Notes under the pieces: model-generated
What the model was told of the DNA's origin: nothing
The model's input: the letters and a program-made list of their open reading frames with translations, nothing else
The model's database searches: none
Shown: positions 39,656 through 50,400 of the stretch, piece by piece
Position numbering within the stretch: the stretch's first letter is position 1
How the letters are laid out: every line of letters begins with the position of its first letter
NCBI RefSeq assembly: GCF_018342065.1
Contig: NZ_JAFDOE010000006.1
Span: 167,930-231,929, forward strand
DNA: 64,000 bases
Direction of reading: 5' to 3'
Source of the DNA: Citrobacter sp. FP75
Lineage (GTDB): Bacteria > Pseudomonadota > Gammaproteobacteria > Enterobacterales > Enterobacteriaceae
Program-made: the position numbers and the translations under genes

Positions 39656-42514
39656 ATGAATAAGCAAAATTATGCACCTGGGATGCGGGTGGTTATTCGT
39701 GATGCAGAGTGGCGCATTCGCCGGGCGGATGACAGCGGAGATGGTGGTCACCTGCTGACCTGTGATGGAATTTCGGAGCTGGTACGCGGTAAAGAAGGGC
39801 TATTTCTGACAAAGCTGGAGCAAAAAGTCGAGATTCTCGATCCAGCAAAAACAAATCTGGTGGAAGATGAGTCAGCCAATTACCAGGCGGCCCAGTTGTA
39901 CATAGAGGGCCAGCTACGCCAACGCGTCCCGACTGACAGCAAAGTCCATTTTGGGCATCAGGCTGCGATGGACTCCATGCCCTTTCAGCTCGATCCCACG
40001 CGCATGGCACTGGCGCAACCGCGCCAGCGGATATTAATTGCTGATGCGGTAGGGCTGGGTAAAACGCTGGAAGCTGGTATCCTGGTTTCAGAGCTGATTC
40101 GCCGTGGACGTGGCAAACGCATTCTAGTGCTGGCGGTTAAATCCATGCTCACGCAATTCCAGAAAGAGTTCTGGAGCCGTTTTGCTATTCCGTTGACGCG
40201 ACTTGACTCCGCTGGTTTACAAAAGGTGCGTAACCGCATCCCAACCAACCACAACCCGTTCCACTATTTCGATAAGACCATTATCTCCATCGATACTCTG
40301 AAACAAGACATCGAATATCGCCACCACCTGGAAAACGCCTGGTGGGATATTATTGTTATCGATGAAGCACATAACGTCGCTCAACGTGGGACCAGTTCCT
40401 TACGCAGCAAACTGGCAAAATTGCTCTCCGGGCGTAGCGATACGCTGATTATGCTCTCGGCCACGCCGCATGACGGTAAGGCTGAAAGTTTTGCCAGCCT
40501 GATGAACATGCTCGACCCGACGGCCATTGCTAATCCTAAAGAGTATGAATACGCCGATTTTGCCGACAAAAATCTGGTTGTGCGTCGCTTTAAAAAAGAC
40601 GTAAAAGATCAGATGGCTGGCGAGTTTCCGGAGCGCAATATCGTCAAATTGATGCGCCCGGCAACCGGAGCTGAAGAAGAAGCCTACCGCCGATTGGTTG
40701 AGAGTCAGTTCCGTGAGGATGATGATGAAGACTCGCGGTCAAATAAAGGCCGCCTGTTCAAAATTACGCTCGAAAAAGCGTTGTTCTCCAGTCCAATGGC
40801 ATGTGCCAGCGTGGTGGCTAACCGCCTGAAGCGGCTGGAGAACCGCAAAGAAATAAACAGTCAGAGCCAGATTAACGAATTAGAGTCATTGCTGCTGGCA
40901 CTCAATAATATTGATGCCAGTCAGTTCAGCAAGTATCAGTTATTGCTGGAGACCATCCGTAACGATCTCCGCTGGAAAACGAATAACACGGAAGATCGTT
41001 TGGTGATCTTTACCGAGAGTATCAAAACGCTTGAGTTCCTTGAGCAGCAACTGCGTTCCGATCTCAAGCTGAAAGACGATCAAATTGCCACGTTGCGAGG
41101 CGATCAGGGCGATACAGTTCTGATGGAAACCGTCGAAGCGTTTGGCAAATCCCAGTCTCCGCTGCGCCTGCTCATCTGCTCGGATGTCGCGTCTGAAGGT
41201 ATCAACCTGCACCACCTCAGCCATAAAATGATTCACTTCGATATTCCGTGGTCGCTGATGGTATTCCAGCAGCGTAACGGACGTATTGACCGCTACGGGC
41301 AAAAACACCAGCCACAGATCCGTTACTTGCTGACTGAAGCCAGTGAACCGCAGATCAACGGTGATATGCGCGTGCTGGAAGTGCTGATCAATAAAGACGA
41401 ACAGGCGCAGAAGAATATCGGCGACAGTTCCGAATTTACCGGCAAATTTACCCAGGAAGAGGAAGAAGAGCAGGTTGCTGAATTCATGATGCAGGACGAT
41501 GGCGCCAGCCTGTTCGACGACCTGTTGAATAGCAATGTCACTGAAAATTCTGAACACGACCTGTTTGGCGAAATCTGCAGCGCAGTGTCCAGCGATGCCT
41601 CAACCGTGACCGAAAGTGACATTAGCCTGTTTGATAATGAGCAGGCATACTGCGAAAAAGCGCTGGGCTATCTGAAGGCCTGCGGCCAGACCGTGCAATA
41701 CGATACCTTGCCTGATAACACCTTATCGCTGGTCGCACCGGAGGAGTTACGCCGTCGCTTTAACCAGTTACCGCCGGAAATTGCGCCGGAAAACTGGCAG
41801 CTTTATCTAAGCCAGGACAAAACTGTTATTACGGAAGCCATTTCGCGTGCGCGTGGTGAGCAACATGCCTGGCCCGATGTGCAGTATCTCTGGCAAATTA
41901 ACCCGGTCGTGCAGTGGTTAGACGACAAAATTCAGTCCGCCTTTGGTCGCCACCAGGCTCCGGTGATGCGCCTGCCACACCTGTTTGAGCCTGATGAAGA
42001 TCATTTCATCCTTTCCGGGCTGTTCCCGAACCGTAAGTCGCACCCGATGGTGAACCCGTGGCTGGTGGTCAGCTTTAACCGCGAAACGTTAAGCGGTAGC
42101 CTGCCTTTTGCTGAGTTCCTGAAACGACATCCGCAACTGAGTAGCAAGCTGACTAACAGTGGCGGCAAAGATCGCAACCATCAACGCCAGCAGGATCTGC
42201 TGGAGGCGGCAATCGCCCATGCGCGGGATGTGTTTGTTCACGATCGAAATGCTTTTGAAGAGCGTATCAATCAGCAGCTCAATGAGCATCTACAGAAGCT
42301 GGATGTTCTGCGTGGGCGTCAGCTGAGTCAACTGGAGCTGGATTTTGCCGATAATAAACAGCAGCTTTCAGTGAAACAGAGCCGCAAAGAACAACGTCAG
42401 CGAGAAATCGAACACAATTTTGACAGTTATATCCAATGGATTGAGGACACCATGACCACCGAAAAAGAGCCCTACATCCAGGTTATTGCTGTAATCACCG
42501 GAGCGGAGGGCTAA
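39656..42514 (+). CDS. SNF2-family helicase, DISARM DrmD-like
   Basis: A 952-residue SNF2/SWI2 ATPase. Motif I ADAVGLGKT at 129-137, DEAH at 236-239, SATP at 268-271, motif V SDVASEGINL near 509 and motif VI QRNGRIDRYGQ near 539-549. After the helicase core come about 400 residues rich in charged helices, with a coiled-coil-like end (KQQLSVKQSRKEQRQREIE). SNF2 proteins of this shape beside an adenine methylase are the DrmD component of class 1 DISARM, which is my best comparison. The gene opens a run of four tightly spaced genes; only two bases separate it from the methyltransferase start. Ribosome site weak. Confidence 0.85.
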   Translation: MNKQNYAPGMRVVIRDAEWRIRRADDSGDGGHLLTCDGISELVRGKEGLFLTKLEQKVEILDPAKTNLVEDESANYQAAQLYIEGQLRQRVPTDSKVHFGHQAAMDSMPFQLDPTRMALAQPRQRILIADAVGLGKTLEAGILVSELIRRGRGKRILVLAVKSMLTQFQKEFWSRFAIPLTRLDSAGLQKVRNRIPTNHNPFHYFDKTIISIDTLKQDIEYRHHLENAWWDIIVIDEAHNVAQRGTSSLRSKLAKLLSGRSDTLIMLSATPHDGKAESFASLMNMLDPTAIANPKEYEYADFADKNLVVRRFKKDVKDQMAGEFPERNIVKLMRPATGAEEEAYRRLVESQFREDDDEDSRSNKGRLFKITLEKALFSSPMACASVVANRLKRLENRKEINSQSQINELESLLLALNNIDASQFSKYQLLLETIRNDLRWKTNNTEDRLVIFTESIKTLEFLEQQLRSDLKLKDDQIATLRGDQGDTVLMETVEAFGKSQSPLRLLICSDVASEGINLHHLSHKMIHFDIPWSLMVFQQRNGRIDRYGQKHQPQIRYLLTEASEPQINGDMRVLEVLINKDEQAQKNIGDSSEFTGKFTQEEEEEQVAEFMMQDDGASLFDDLLNSNVTENSEHDLFGEICSAVSSDASTVTESDISLFDNEQAYCEKALGYLKACGQTVQYDTLPDNTLSLVAPEELRRRFNQLPPEIAPENWQLYLSQDKTVITEAISRARGEQHAWPDVQYLWQINPVVQWLDDKIQSAFGRHQAPVMRLPHLFEPDEDHFILSGLFPNRKSHPMVNPWLVVSFNRETLSGSLPFAEFLKRHPQLSSKLTNSGGKDRNHQRQQDLLEAAIAHARDVFVHDRNAFEERINQQLNEHLQKLDVLRGRQLSQLELDFADNKQQLSVKQSRKEQRQREIEHNFDSYIQWIEDTMTTEKEPYIQVIAVITGAEG

Positions 42515-42516
42515 TT

Positions 42517-45500
42517 ATGGCGCTGGTCGGTATTAATAACGAAAACGAGTTTTACTCTAACCACTATCTGGGCGAAGTCTTTACCAGCGATATTCGCGAT
42601 GTACTGGAACCCTGGATTGAGCAGGAAAATGCCGCTCGCGAAGCTGAACGCGCAGCCCGTGAACAGGGCAAAGAGGTTGAGGCGGGCTACCGCGCGCCGT
42701 GGAACCAGCTTAACAGCCTGGCGACAGAGTTTTTCCGTAAACTCACTGAACATGAAAAACAGCGCCAGATCCCGCTGCGTCTTGCCGATCAACGCACTCG
42801 CTGGCAGCCGCTATTAAAGGCATTGGGTTATGAACTCAATCCGCATATTCAGATGCTGGATGACGATACGCCTTTGCCGGTACTGGCTCGTTACAACAGC
42901 ACCGACGGCAGTCCGTGGCTGTGGATTGTTGAAGCGCATGATCAGGAAGAAGGAACGCTGGATCCGCTGGCGCTGTCGTTACTGACCGCGCAGTTCCCGG
43001 CAGATACCGATAAACATAAGCGCGACAGCCTGCGTAAAAAAGCCAACGGTGAATATCGCAGCTGGCAGGATCTGCTCTCCACGGTTGTCTTCACACAAAA
43101 TGAACCGCCGCGTTTTGTACTGCTGCTTGGCAATCGCCAGCTGTTATTGCTGGATCGTACTAAGTGGGCGCAAAACCGTCTGCTGCGTTTTGATTTTGAA
43201 GAAATTTTAAGCCGTCGTGAAACGGATACGTTGAAAGCGACGTCGGTGTTGTTACACAAAGACTCGCTGTTACCCGGCAGCGGTGCGCCGTACCTCGATT
43301 CGCTGGATGACAATTCGCACAAACATGCGTTTGGCGTGTCGGAAGATCTGAAATATGCCCTGCGTGAGAGCATTGAGCTGTTGGGTAATGAAGCGATGCG
43401 TTATCTCATCGACAACGAGCTGGCTTATTATACCGGGAAACGTGCTATTAACCCGGATGAGTTGAGCCGCGAATGCCTGCGGTATATGTATCGTCTGTTG
43501 TTCCTGTTCTATATCGAAGCGCGCCCGGAACTGGGCTATGCGCCGATGACCGCCAAAACCTATCTGCAGGGATACAGTCTGGAAACGCTGCGCGATCTGG
43601 AGATGATCCCGCTGACCAGCGAAGAAGATCGCAACGGGCGCTACTTTCACGATAGCCTGAATATGCTGTTCAAACTGGTGCGTGACGGCTACAGCGGCGG
43701 CGTGAAAATGCAGGGCGACCTGGAGAGCGGCGACCGGATCACTATTCACAGCCATCAGTTCAGCGTGCCGCGTCTGGAAAGCCATCTTTTTGAAGCGAAT
43801 AACACCCGTATTCTTAACCGTGTGGTGTTCCGCAACGAAACCCTGCAACAAATTATTCAGGCGATGTCGTTAAGCCGCCCGGGTAAAGGACGTTTTAATC
43901 GCCGGGGGCGTATCTCCTATCGCCAATTGGGTATCAACCAGTTAGGTGCAGTGTATGAAGCGCTGCTCTCCTACCGCGGATTCTTCGCCAGCGACGATCT
44001 CTACGAGGTGAAAAAAGCCGGAGAAGAGTTTAACGAGCTGGAGACGGGCTATTTCGTCAGCAAAGACGAGATCGGCAAATACAATGAAGACGAGAAGGTT
44101 TACGAAAAAGACGGCAGCCTGCGTATTCACCGTAAAGGCAGTTTTATCTATCGCATGGCCGGGCGCGACCGCGAAAAATCCGCTTCTTACTACACTCCAG
44201 AAGTGCTGACCCGCTCGTTAGTCAAGTATGCCCTGAAAGAGCTGTTTAATGAGCAAATTGATCCGATTACCGATCCGCACGCCAAAGCCGACGCCATATT
44301 AAACCTCACCGTGTGCGAACCAGCGATGGGCAGCGCGGCATTCCTTAACGAAGCCATCAATCAGCTCGCGGAAGCTTACCTGTTCCACAAACAGCAGGCG
44401 GAAGGTCGCCGCATTCCTCAGGATCGCTACACCCAGGAGCTGCAACGGGTGAAGATGTACATTGCCGACAACAACATATTCGGCGTGGACTTAAACCCGG
44501 TGGCGGTGGAGCTGGCGGAAGTGTCGCTGTGGCTGAACGCCATCAGCGGTGATGCATTTGTGCCGTGGTTTGGCTACCAGCTGCACTGCGGCAACTCGCT
44601 GGTGGGGGCACGCCGTCAGGTGTTCAACAAGAGCGAGCTGACCTACAAAAAAGCGAAAGATCCGAGCTGGCTTAACAGTGAACCGGCCGAGCTGGCGATG
44701 AATATTCCACGCGAGGAGAAGCAGATTTTCCACTTCCTGCTGCCGGACAGCGGTATGGCCAACTACAGCGACAAAACCGTCAAACAGCGCTATCCGGATG
44801 ATTTCAAAGCGCTGGACAGCTGGCGCAAAGAGTTTACCAAAAGCTTTGCACCACATGAGATTGTCGATGTGCAGCGCATCAGCGGCAAAGTGGAAGCGCT
44901 CTGGAACACATTTCGTCAGCAGCTGAAAGCCGAGCGCCAGAAAACCGCTGACAATTACCCGGTATGGCCTGCGGAAAATACGGCCCAAGTCCGCTCTTCT
45001 TTAAGCAGTAAAGACGAAACCTTCAGCGGTCGCCTTGAAGATAACAGTAGCTATCAGAAACTGCGCTGGGTGATGGACTACTGGTGCGCGCTGTGGTTTT
45101 GGCCAATCGACAAAGCGGATGAACTGCCGGATCGCGGCATGTGGCTGATGGAGATGGAGACTCTGCTTGACGGTATTGTTGTCACGGAAAGAGTCACTGA
45201 AGCCGCAGAACAGGCCACTGGCGATCTGTTTGCCGACGAGGATATTGTGCGTGAAGAGTCTTCGCTGTTTTCCGGCGCTGGTCGCCTGAAAACCGATGTG
45301 CTGTTCCGCCATTTACCACGTCTGGCGATAGTCGATGCGCTGAAAAAGCAGCACCGTTTCTTCCATTGGGATCTAGAATTCTGCGATCTATTTGCCGAGC
45401 GCGGCGGCTTTGACCTGATGCTCGGAAACCCGCCGTGGCTGAAAGTGGAATGGCAGGAAGCCGGCGTGCTGGGCGACTACGAGCCGGAGTTTGTGCTGCG

Positions 45501-47448
45501 TAAGCTGAGCGCCTCGAAGCTGGCGATGTTGCGTGTTGATACCTTTAATCAGATTCCGGCGCTGGAAGCGGCCTGGCGCAGCGAGTATGAAGGTTGTGAA
45601 GGGATGCAAAACTTCCTGAATGCGCAGCAGAACTACCCGGTACTGCGTGGTGTGCAGACTAACCTGTATAAATGCTTCCTGCCGCAGGCATGGCGTTTAG
45701 GATCGCAGAATGGCGTGGCAGGTTTCCTGCACCCGGAAGGGATTTATGACGATCCGAAAGGTGGGCAACTGCGTGCGTCGGTATATCCGAGGCTGAGGGC
45801 GCATTTTCAATTTCAGAATGAGTTAAATTTGTTTGTTGAAGTTGATCACCATGCGAAGTTCAGCAGCAATATTTATTCTGCTAGCCCTGGCTCTGTGGGA
45901 TTTGAACACATATCTAATTTGTATGCTCCGCAAACTATTGATGCATGTTTTGAACATTCTGGTAGTGGGGACATTCCCGGTCTCAAAGACGAGATTGAGA
46001 GCGAGGGAAAATTAAAAGTTGTATGGAACACATCTGGCCACTGTTCTCGACTAATAAGTATCGCCACTCATGAGCTAGAATTATTTGCTCGTCTTTATGA
46101 CAGCGAAGGAACGCCAGCCTGGCAGGCACGTTTGCCAGCTTTGCACGCAGAACAACTTGTTGCAGTACTGGAGAAGTTTGCTAATCAGCCGAAGAGATTG
46201 GGTGATTTACAGGGGCAATATTTATCCCTGGAAATGTGGCATGAAACAAACCAGCAGAAAGACGGCACTATTGAACGTAAGACGCAGTTCCCTGAGGATG
46301 CATCACAATGGGTATTGTCTGGCCCGCACTTCTTTGTTGGGACGCCGTTCTACAAGACTCCACGCCAAAACTGTACGTTAAACAGCGATTATGACTGCCT
46401 GGACCTGCTAACTTTGCCCGACGATTACCTGCCGCGCACTAACTATATTCCGGCATGTGATGCGCAGGAGTATGCCAAACGTACTCCACGCGTTACATGG
46501 ACTGAACTTGGTGAAGATGAACCGAGAAAAGTTACGGACTACTATCGTCTATTTCTGCGGAAAATGATTAGTCAATCAGGTGAAAGATCTTTGATCTCTA
46601 CCTTAGCTCCACCAGATGCTGCGCATATCCATGGATGCATTTCCTTTACCTTAAAAGATCATCAAGATCTTTTAAGGGCTGCGATCATTTGCTCATCTTT
46701 GACCGGTGATTTCTATCTAAAATCTACAGGCGTAGGTAACTTTGGATTATCTCAATTCAATAGCCTTCCTTATCTTTCTAATCGTGTTGTATCTATTGTT
46801 AGTGGACGTTATTTGGCATTAGTAAGTCTTGTAACTCCTTATCAAGACCTTTGGAATTCTTGCTACACCCAAGATTTCAACACCCAGCGCTGGAGTCGCA
46901 ATCTCCCGCAACTCCCCCAAGATTTCTTCGCCAAGCTGACCCCAGAGTGGCAGCGTAACTGCGCCTTACGTTCCGACTACAGTCGCCGTCAGGCGCTGGT
47001 GGAAATCGACGTGCTGGTGGCACAGGCGTTGGGTTTAACCCTCGAGGAACTGCTCACCATCTATCGCGTTCAGTTTCCGGTGATGCGCCAGTACGAAGCC
47101 GATACCTGGTACGATCAAAACGGCCGAATTATCTTTACGCCAAGCAAAGGGCTGGTGGGTGTTGGCCTGCCGCGTACCGCGCGTAAAGCGGACCTGAAAA
47201 ACGGTTTTGTCTTTAACGTCGACAGCCCAGACTGGACCAGCGGCGACTGCACCGATCAAGCCATCGGCTGGGATGATGTCAAACATCTGCAAACCGGTAC
47301 CGTCAGCGTCACTTTTGATGATTATACCCGAAGCGATGAAGGCGAGCGCCGAACTGTCGTCTGGCAGGCACCTTTTATCAAACCTGACCGTGAAGACGAT
47401 TATAAAGTTGCCTGGTCATTCTTTGCACAAGATAAGGAGAGCGCCTGA
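42517..47448 (+). CDS. Giant N6-adenine DNA methyltransferase, DrmMI/PglX-like
   Basis: A 1643-residue protein starting MALVGINNENEFYSNHY after a GGAGGG site. The methylase core has YYTPEVL near 558, motif I EPAMGSAAF near 601, GVDLNP near 656 and catalytic motif IV NPPW at 971-974, i.e. the N6-adenine (NPPY/W) class. About 315 residues separate motifs II and IV, far more than usual, so a helical insertion is present. Residues about 1092-1455 are encoded by DNA of 30-48% GC in the lines I counted, against 55-58% on either side, and should be the target recognition domain. The N-terminal 500 residues include LWIVEAH, which resembles a nuclease strand but lacks the DxK lysine. Predicted role: protecting host DNA by sequence-specific methylation. 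Confidence 0.88.
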   Translation: MALVGINNENEFYSNHYLGEVFTSDIRDVLEPWIEQENAAREAERAAREQGKEVEAGYRAPWNQLNSLATEFFRKLTEHEKQRQIPLRLADQRTRWQPLLKALGYELNPHIQMLDDDTPLPVLARYNSTDGSPWLWIVEAHDQEEGTLDPLALSLLTAQFPADTDKHKRDSLRKKANGEYRSWQDLLSTVVFTQNEPPRFVLLLGNRQLLLLDRTKWAQNRLLRFDFEEILSRRETDTLKATSVLLHKDSLLPGSGAPYLDSLDDNSHKHAFGVSEDLKYALRESIELLGNEAMRYLIDNELAYYTGKRAINPDELSRECLRYMYRLLFLFYIEARPELGYAPMTAKTYLQGYSLETLRDLEMIPLTSEEDRNGRYFHDSLNMLFKLVRDGYSGGVKMQGDLESGDRITIHSHQFSVPRLESHLFEANNTRILNRVVFRNETLQQIIQAMSLSRPGKGRFNRRGRISYRQLGINQLGAVYEALLSYRGFFASDDLYEVKKAGEEFNELETGYFVSKDEIGKYNEDEKVYEKDGSLRIHRKGSFIYRMAGRDREKSASYYTPEVLTRSLVKYALKELFNEQIDPITDPHAKADAILNLTVCEPAMGSAAFLNEAINQLAEAYLFHKQQAEGRRIPQDRYTQELQRVKMYIADNNIFGVDLNPVAVELAEVSLWLNAISGDAFVPWFGYQLHCGNSLVGARRQVFNKSELTYKKAKDPSWLNSEPAELAMNIPREEKQIFHFLLPDSGMANYSDKTVKQRYPDDFKALDSWRKEFTKSFAPHEIVDVQRISGKVEALWNTFRQQLKAERQKTADNYPVWPAENTAQVRSSLSSKDETFSGRLEDNSSYQKLRWVMDYWCALWFWPIDKADELPDRGMWLMEMETLLDGIVVTERVTEAAEQATGDLFADEDIVREESSLFSGAGRLKTDVLFRHLPRLAIVDALKKQHRFFHWDLEFCDLFAERGGFDLMLGNPPWLKVEWQEAGVLGDYEPEFVLRKLSASKLAMLRVDTFNQIPALEAAWRSEYEGCEGMQNFLNAQQNYPVLRGVQTNLYKCFLPQAWRLGSQNGVAGFLHPEGIYDDPKGGQLRASVYPRLRAHFQFQNELNLFVEVDHHAKFSSNIYSASPGSVGFEHISNLYAPQTIDACFEHSGSGDIPGLKDEIESEGKLKVVWNTSGHCSRLISIATHELELFARLYDSEGTPAWQARLPALHAEQLVAVLEKFANQPKRLGDLQGQYLSLEMWHETNQQKDGTIERKTQFPEDASQWVLSGPHFFVGTPFYKTPRQNCTLNSDYDCLDLLTLPDDYLPRTNYIPACDAQEYAKRTPRVTWTELGEDEPRKVTDYYRLFLRKMISQSGERSLISTLAPPDAAHIHGCISFTLKDHQDLLRAAIICSSLTGDFYLKSTGVGNFGLSQFNSLPYLSNRVVSIVSGRYLALVSLVTPYQDLWNSCYTQDFNTQRWSRNLPQLPQDFFAKLTPEWQRNCALRSDYSRRQALVEIDVLVAQALGLTLEELLTIYRVQFPVMRQYEADTWYDQNGRIIFTPSKGLVGVGLPRTARKADLKNGFVFNVDSPDWTSGDCTDQAIGWDDVKHLQTGTVSVTFDDYTRSDEGERRTVVWQAPFIKPDREDDYKVAWSFFAQDKESA

Positions 47449-50400
47449 TGCTGCCTTCCGTTGTCAGTCGGCAGGTTGCCGACAGCGTTGCTTCCTTTTT
47501 ACGGGCAGCCTTCCCGCTTAACAGCCCGCTGTTTAATGGTGAAGAAAATAATAACGTCTCGATGCTGGAGCAATTTCTGTCCCAGCCGGAAACGCTGCTG
47601 AAAGGGCCGTATCTTTCCGCTCAGCTGCCGTTTCGTAAAAGTGACTTACCGCTGAACTTCTTCCCTAACCTGACGCTGCCGTTCCCACCGCACGCGCATC
47701 AGGCGCAGGCGTTTCAGCGCCTGGGTATCGAGATGCCTCAACCGACGCTGGTGGCGACCGGGACGGGTTCTGGTAAAACGGAATGTTTTATGTTCCCGCT
47801 GCTTAACCATTGTGCGGGGGCATCAGAGGCCGGTGTTAAAGCGATCATCATTTACCCGATGAACGCTCTGGCAACCGATCAGGCCAGCCGTTTCGCCAAA
47901 ACTATCGCCAGCGATCCGCAGTTGCATGGCAAAGTAACCGTCGGCCTGTTTGTCGGCGACAGTGAAATCGAACCCAGCAAAAAGATGTCTGCAGATAAAG
48001 TCATCACCTGCAAACATACCCTGCGCGAGAACCCACCGGATATCCTGCTGACTAACTATAAGATGCTGGATTACCTGCTGATGCGCCCCGGCGATCAGAA
48101 GCTCTGGCGCTATAACCAGCCTGGGTCACTGCGTTATCTGGTGGTGGATGAACTGCATACGTTTGATGGTGCGCAGGGGTCGGATTTGGCCTGTCTGGTG
48201 CGTCGCTTAAAGCATCATATTGGTGTCGATGACAAGCGTTTTGCCTGTGTGGGGACGTCGGCTACCGTAGGTGACGAACTGGGACAACTACTCGATTATG
48301 CGAAAACGATCTTTGATCAGCCGTTTAGCGATGACGCGGTTATTCGCGAAGATCGCTACACGGCGACGGAATATCTGCAAGGTTATACCATCGAGTACAG
48401 TCAGTATCCGGGCCAGGATGTCAGCGCTGCGCTGGATCCGCAAACGTACGCCAGCCCGGTAGATTATCTGAACGGACAAATTCCACTATGGTTTCCGGAT
48501 AGTTCACTGCAATTACCTGCCGATCTGGACAGCGATCTCGGACGTGAAAAGCGTATTGAGTTGGGCTCATTGTTACGTCGCCACAGCATCCTGCACGTAC
48601 TCCTTGAGGATTTGCAGGGGGGAATTTTGTCGGAACAGCAGTGCCTGGAAAATCTCCAGGTGATGCTGGCGGAAAGCGCCGGGCATGCAACACGCGTGCT
48701 GCAAAGCATTCTGGCACTGATTGCCCAGGCACGCCTGGAGGTTCCAGAAAAACAGGAAGATCGGGAAAAGCGCCTACAGGTGAACAAAGCGAGGCCCGTA
48801 CTGCCTTTTGTGCAACTACGTTCTCAGCTGTGGTTGCGCGAGATGCGCCGCCTGGTTGCCAGCGTGTCAAAAACACCTGAGCTTGTTTTTGCTGATGATG
48901 TCGCGGTGGAAGATCGCGAACATTATCTTCCCGTTATTCACTGTCGTGACTGCCATGCTACCGGGTGGGCGAGCTTGCGCCATGGTCAGAGCGTTCAACT
49001 CGAAACTGATCTGGACGGTATTTATCGTCAGTTCTTCGAAAAAGGCCGTTCTATTGTACTGGCCTTCCCGGATAACAACGATAAACCTGTCAGCGGTGTT
49101 CACCAGAAGCTGTGCCCTTCCTGTTTAAAGCTCAATAAGCAATCTAACGTGCAGTGCGGGCATTGTGGCCATACTGGTCTGCTACAAGTACTTATCCCGG
49201 ATATGCTCAAAGAGCGTAAGGATGAGCTGGAATTTGCCAACGAATGCCCGTACTGCAACAGCAAACAGGGTATTTCGATTCTTGGGTCACAGGCAGCCAG
49301 CCTGTCGGCGGTGATGATCCATCAGCTTTATGGCAGCCAGTTCAACGAACATAAAAAACTGATTACGTTTTCTGACTCGGTACAGGATGCCGCACACCGC
49401 GCCAGTTTCTTTACCGCCCGAACCTGGCCGTTGATGGTACGCGGACAAATCGCCAGCGTGTTGGGTGAAAAAGAAACGTTACCGTTGGATGCCTTTGCGG
49501 CACGTGTCTGCCAGCAGACGCGTGAACGTTCACCGGATGATGCTCATTTTGCCGCGAGCTTCATCGCGCCCAACATGCAGTGGATGAACGATTACCAGAC
49601 GTTGAAGAACGAAGGCCAGCTGGCAGAGAGTTCCGATTTACCGGAGCTGGTTTCTCTTCGTCTCGACTGGGAGGTATACAGCGAATTTACCCTACGCGCA
49701 CGAATTGGACGTACGCTGGAGGCCACCGGTTACGCAGCTGCAGGAATTGATGTTGCACGTTTCAATTCAGCGATAACGGCGCTTCACCAACAGCTTGTCG
49801 AAGAGCTGGGTGATGAAATGGTTGGGGTCAGCGTTGAGCAGGTGGCACACCTGGTGATTGGCGTTCTTTGGCATCAGCGGCAGGCGGGAGCTGTTCTGCA
49901 TCCGGCTTTCGAAAGTTATCGTCGTGAGGGCAAGACCTTTATGATGACGCAGAAGGAGCGAACTTCACGCTATATGCCATCTATTGGTCCGAAAACGCGT
50001 AAACCGGCCTATGCCTCGTTTGAAAAAATAAATGGCTTCCATCGTCTGATTGGTGCGAAATCCAACCCCAGCTGGTATCAGCATTGGATCAACCGAACGC
50101 TCAGCAACGGCAATAATCTGTTTATCAGCAGCCTGGCCGAGACGGTTTTACGACGTCTGTTTGCGACACTAAAAATGGCCGGGTTGGTAAAAGACTTTGA
50201 CACAAAAGGCAAAGAAGCTTGGGGGCTAGTACCTTCAGCGCTGGTAGTGAGCCGAGATGTTGTTCAGCTAAACTGCTCTTGCTGTCGTGAGGTTGTTCGG
50301 GCACCGGCCGATCAGGGGTGGCACTGGCGAAACGCGCCATGTCTTTCTCTGCGCTGTGAAGGCCGCTATCAGGAAACTGAAAATACAGTGACCTGGCACT

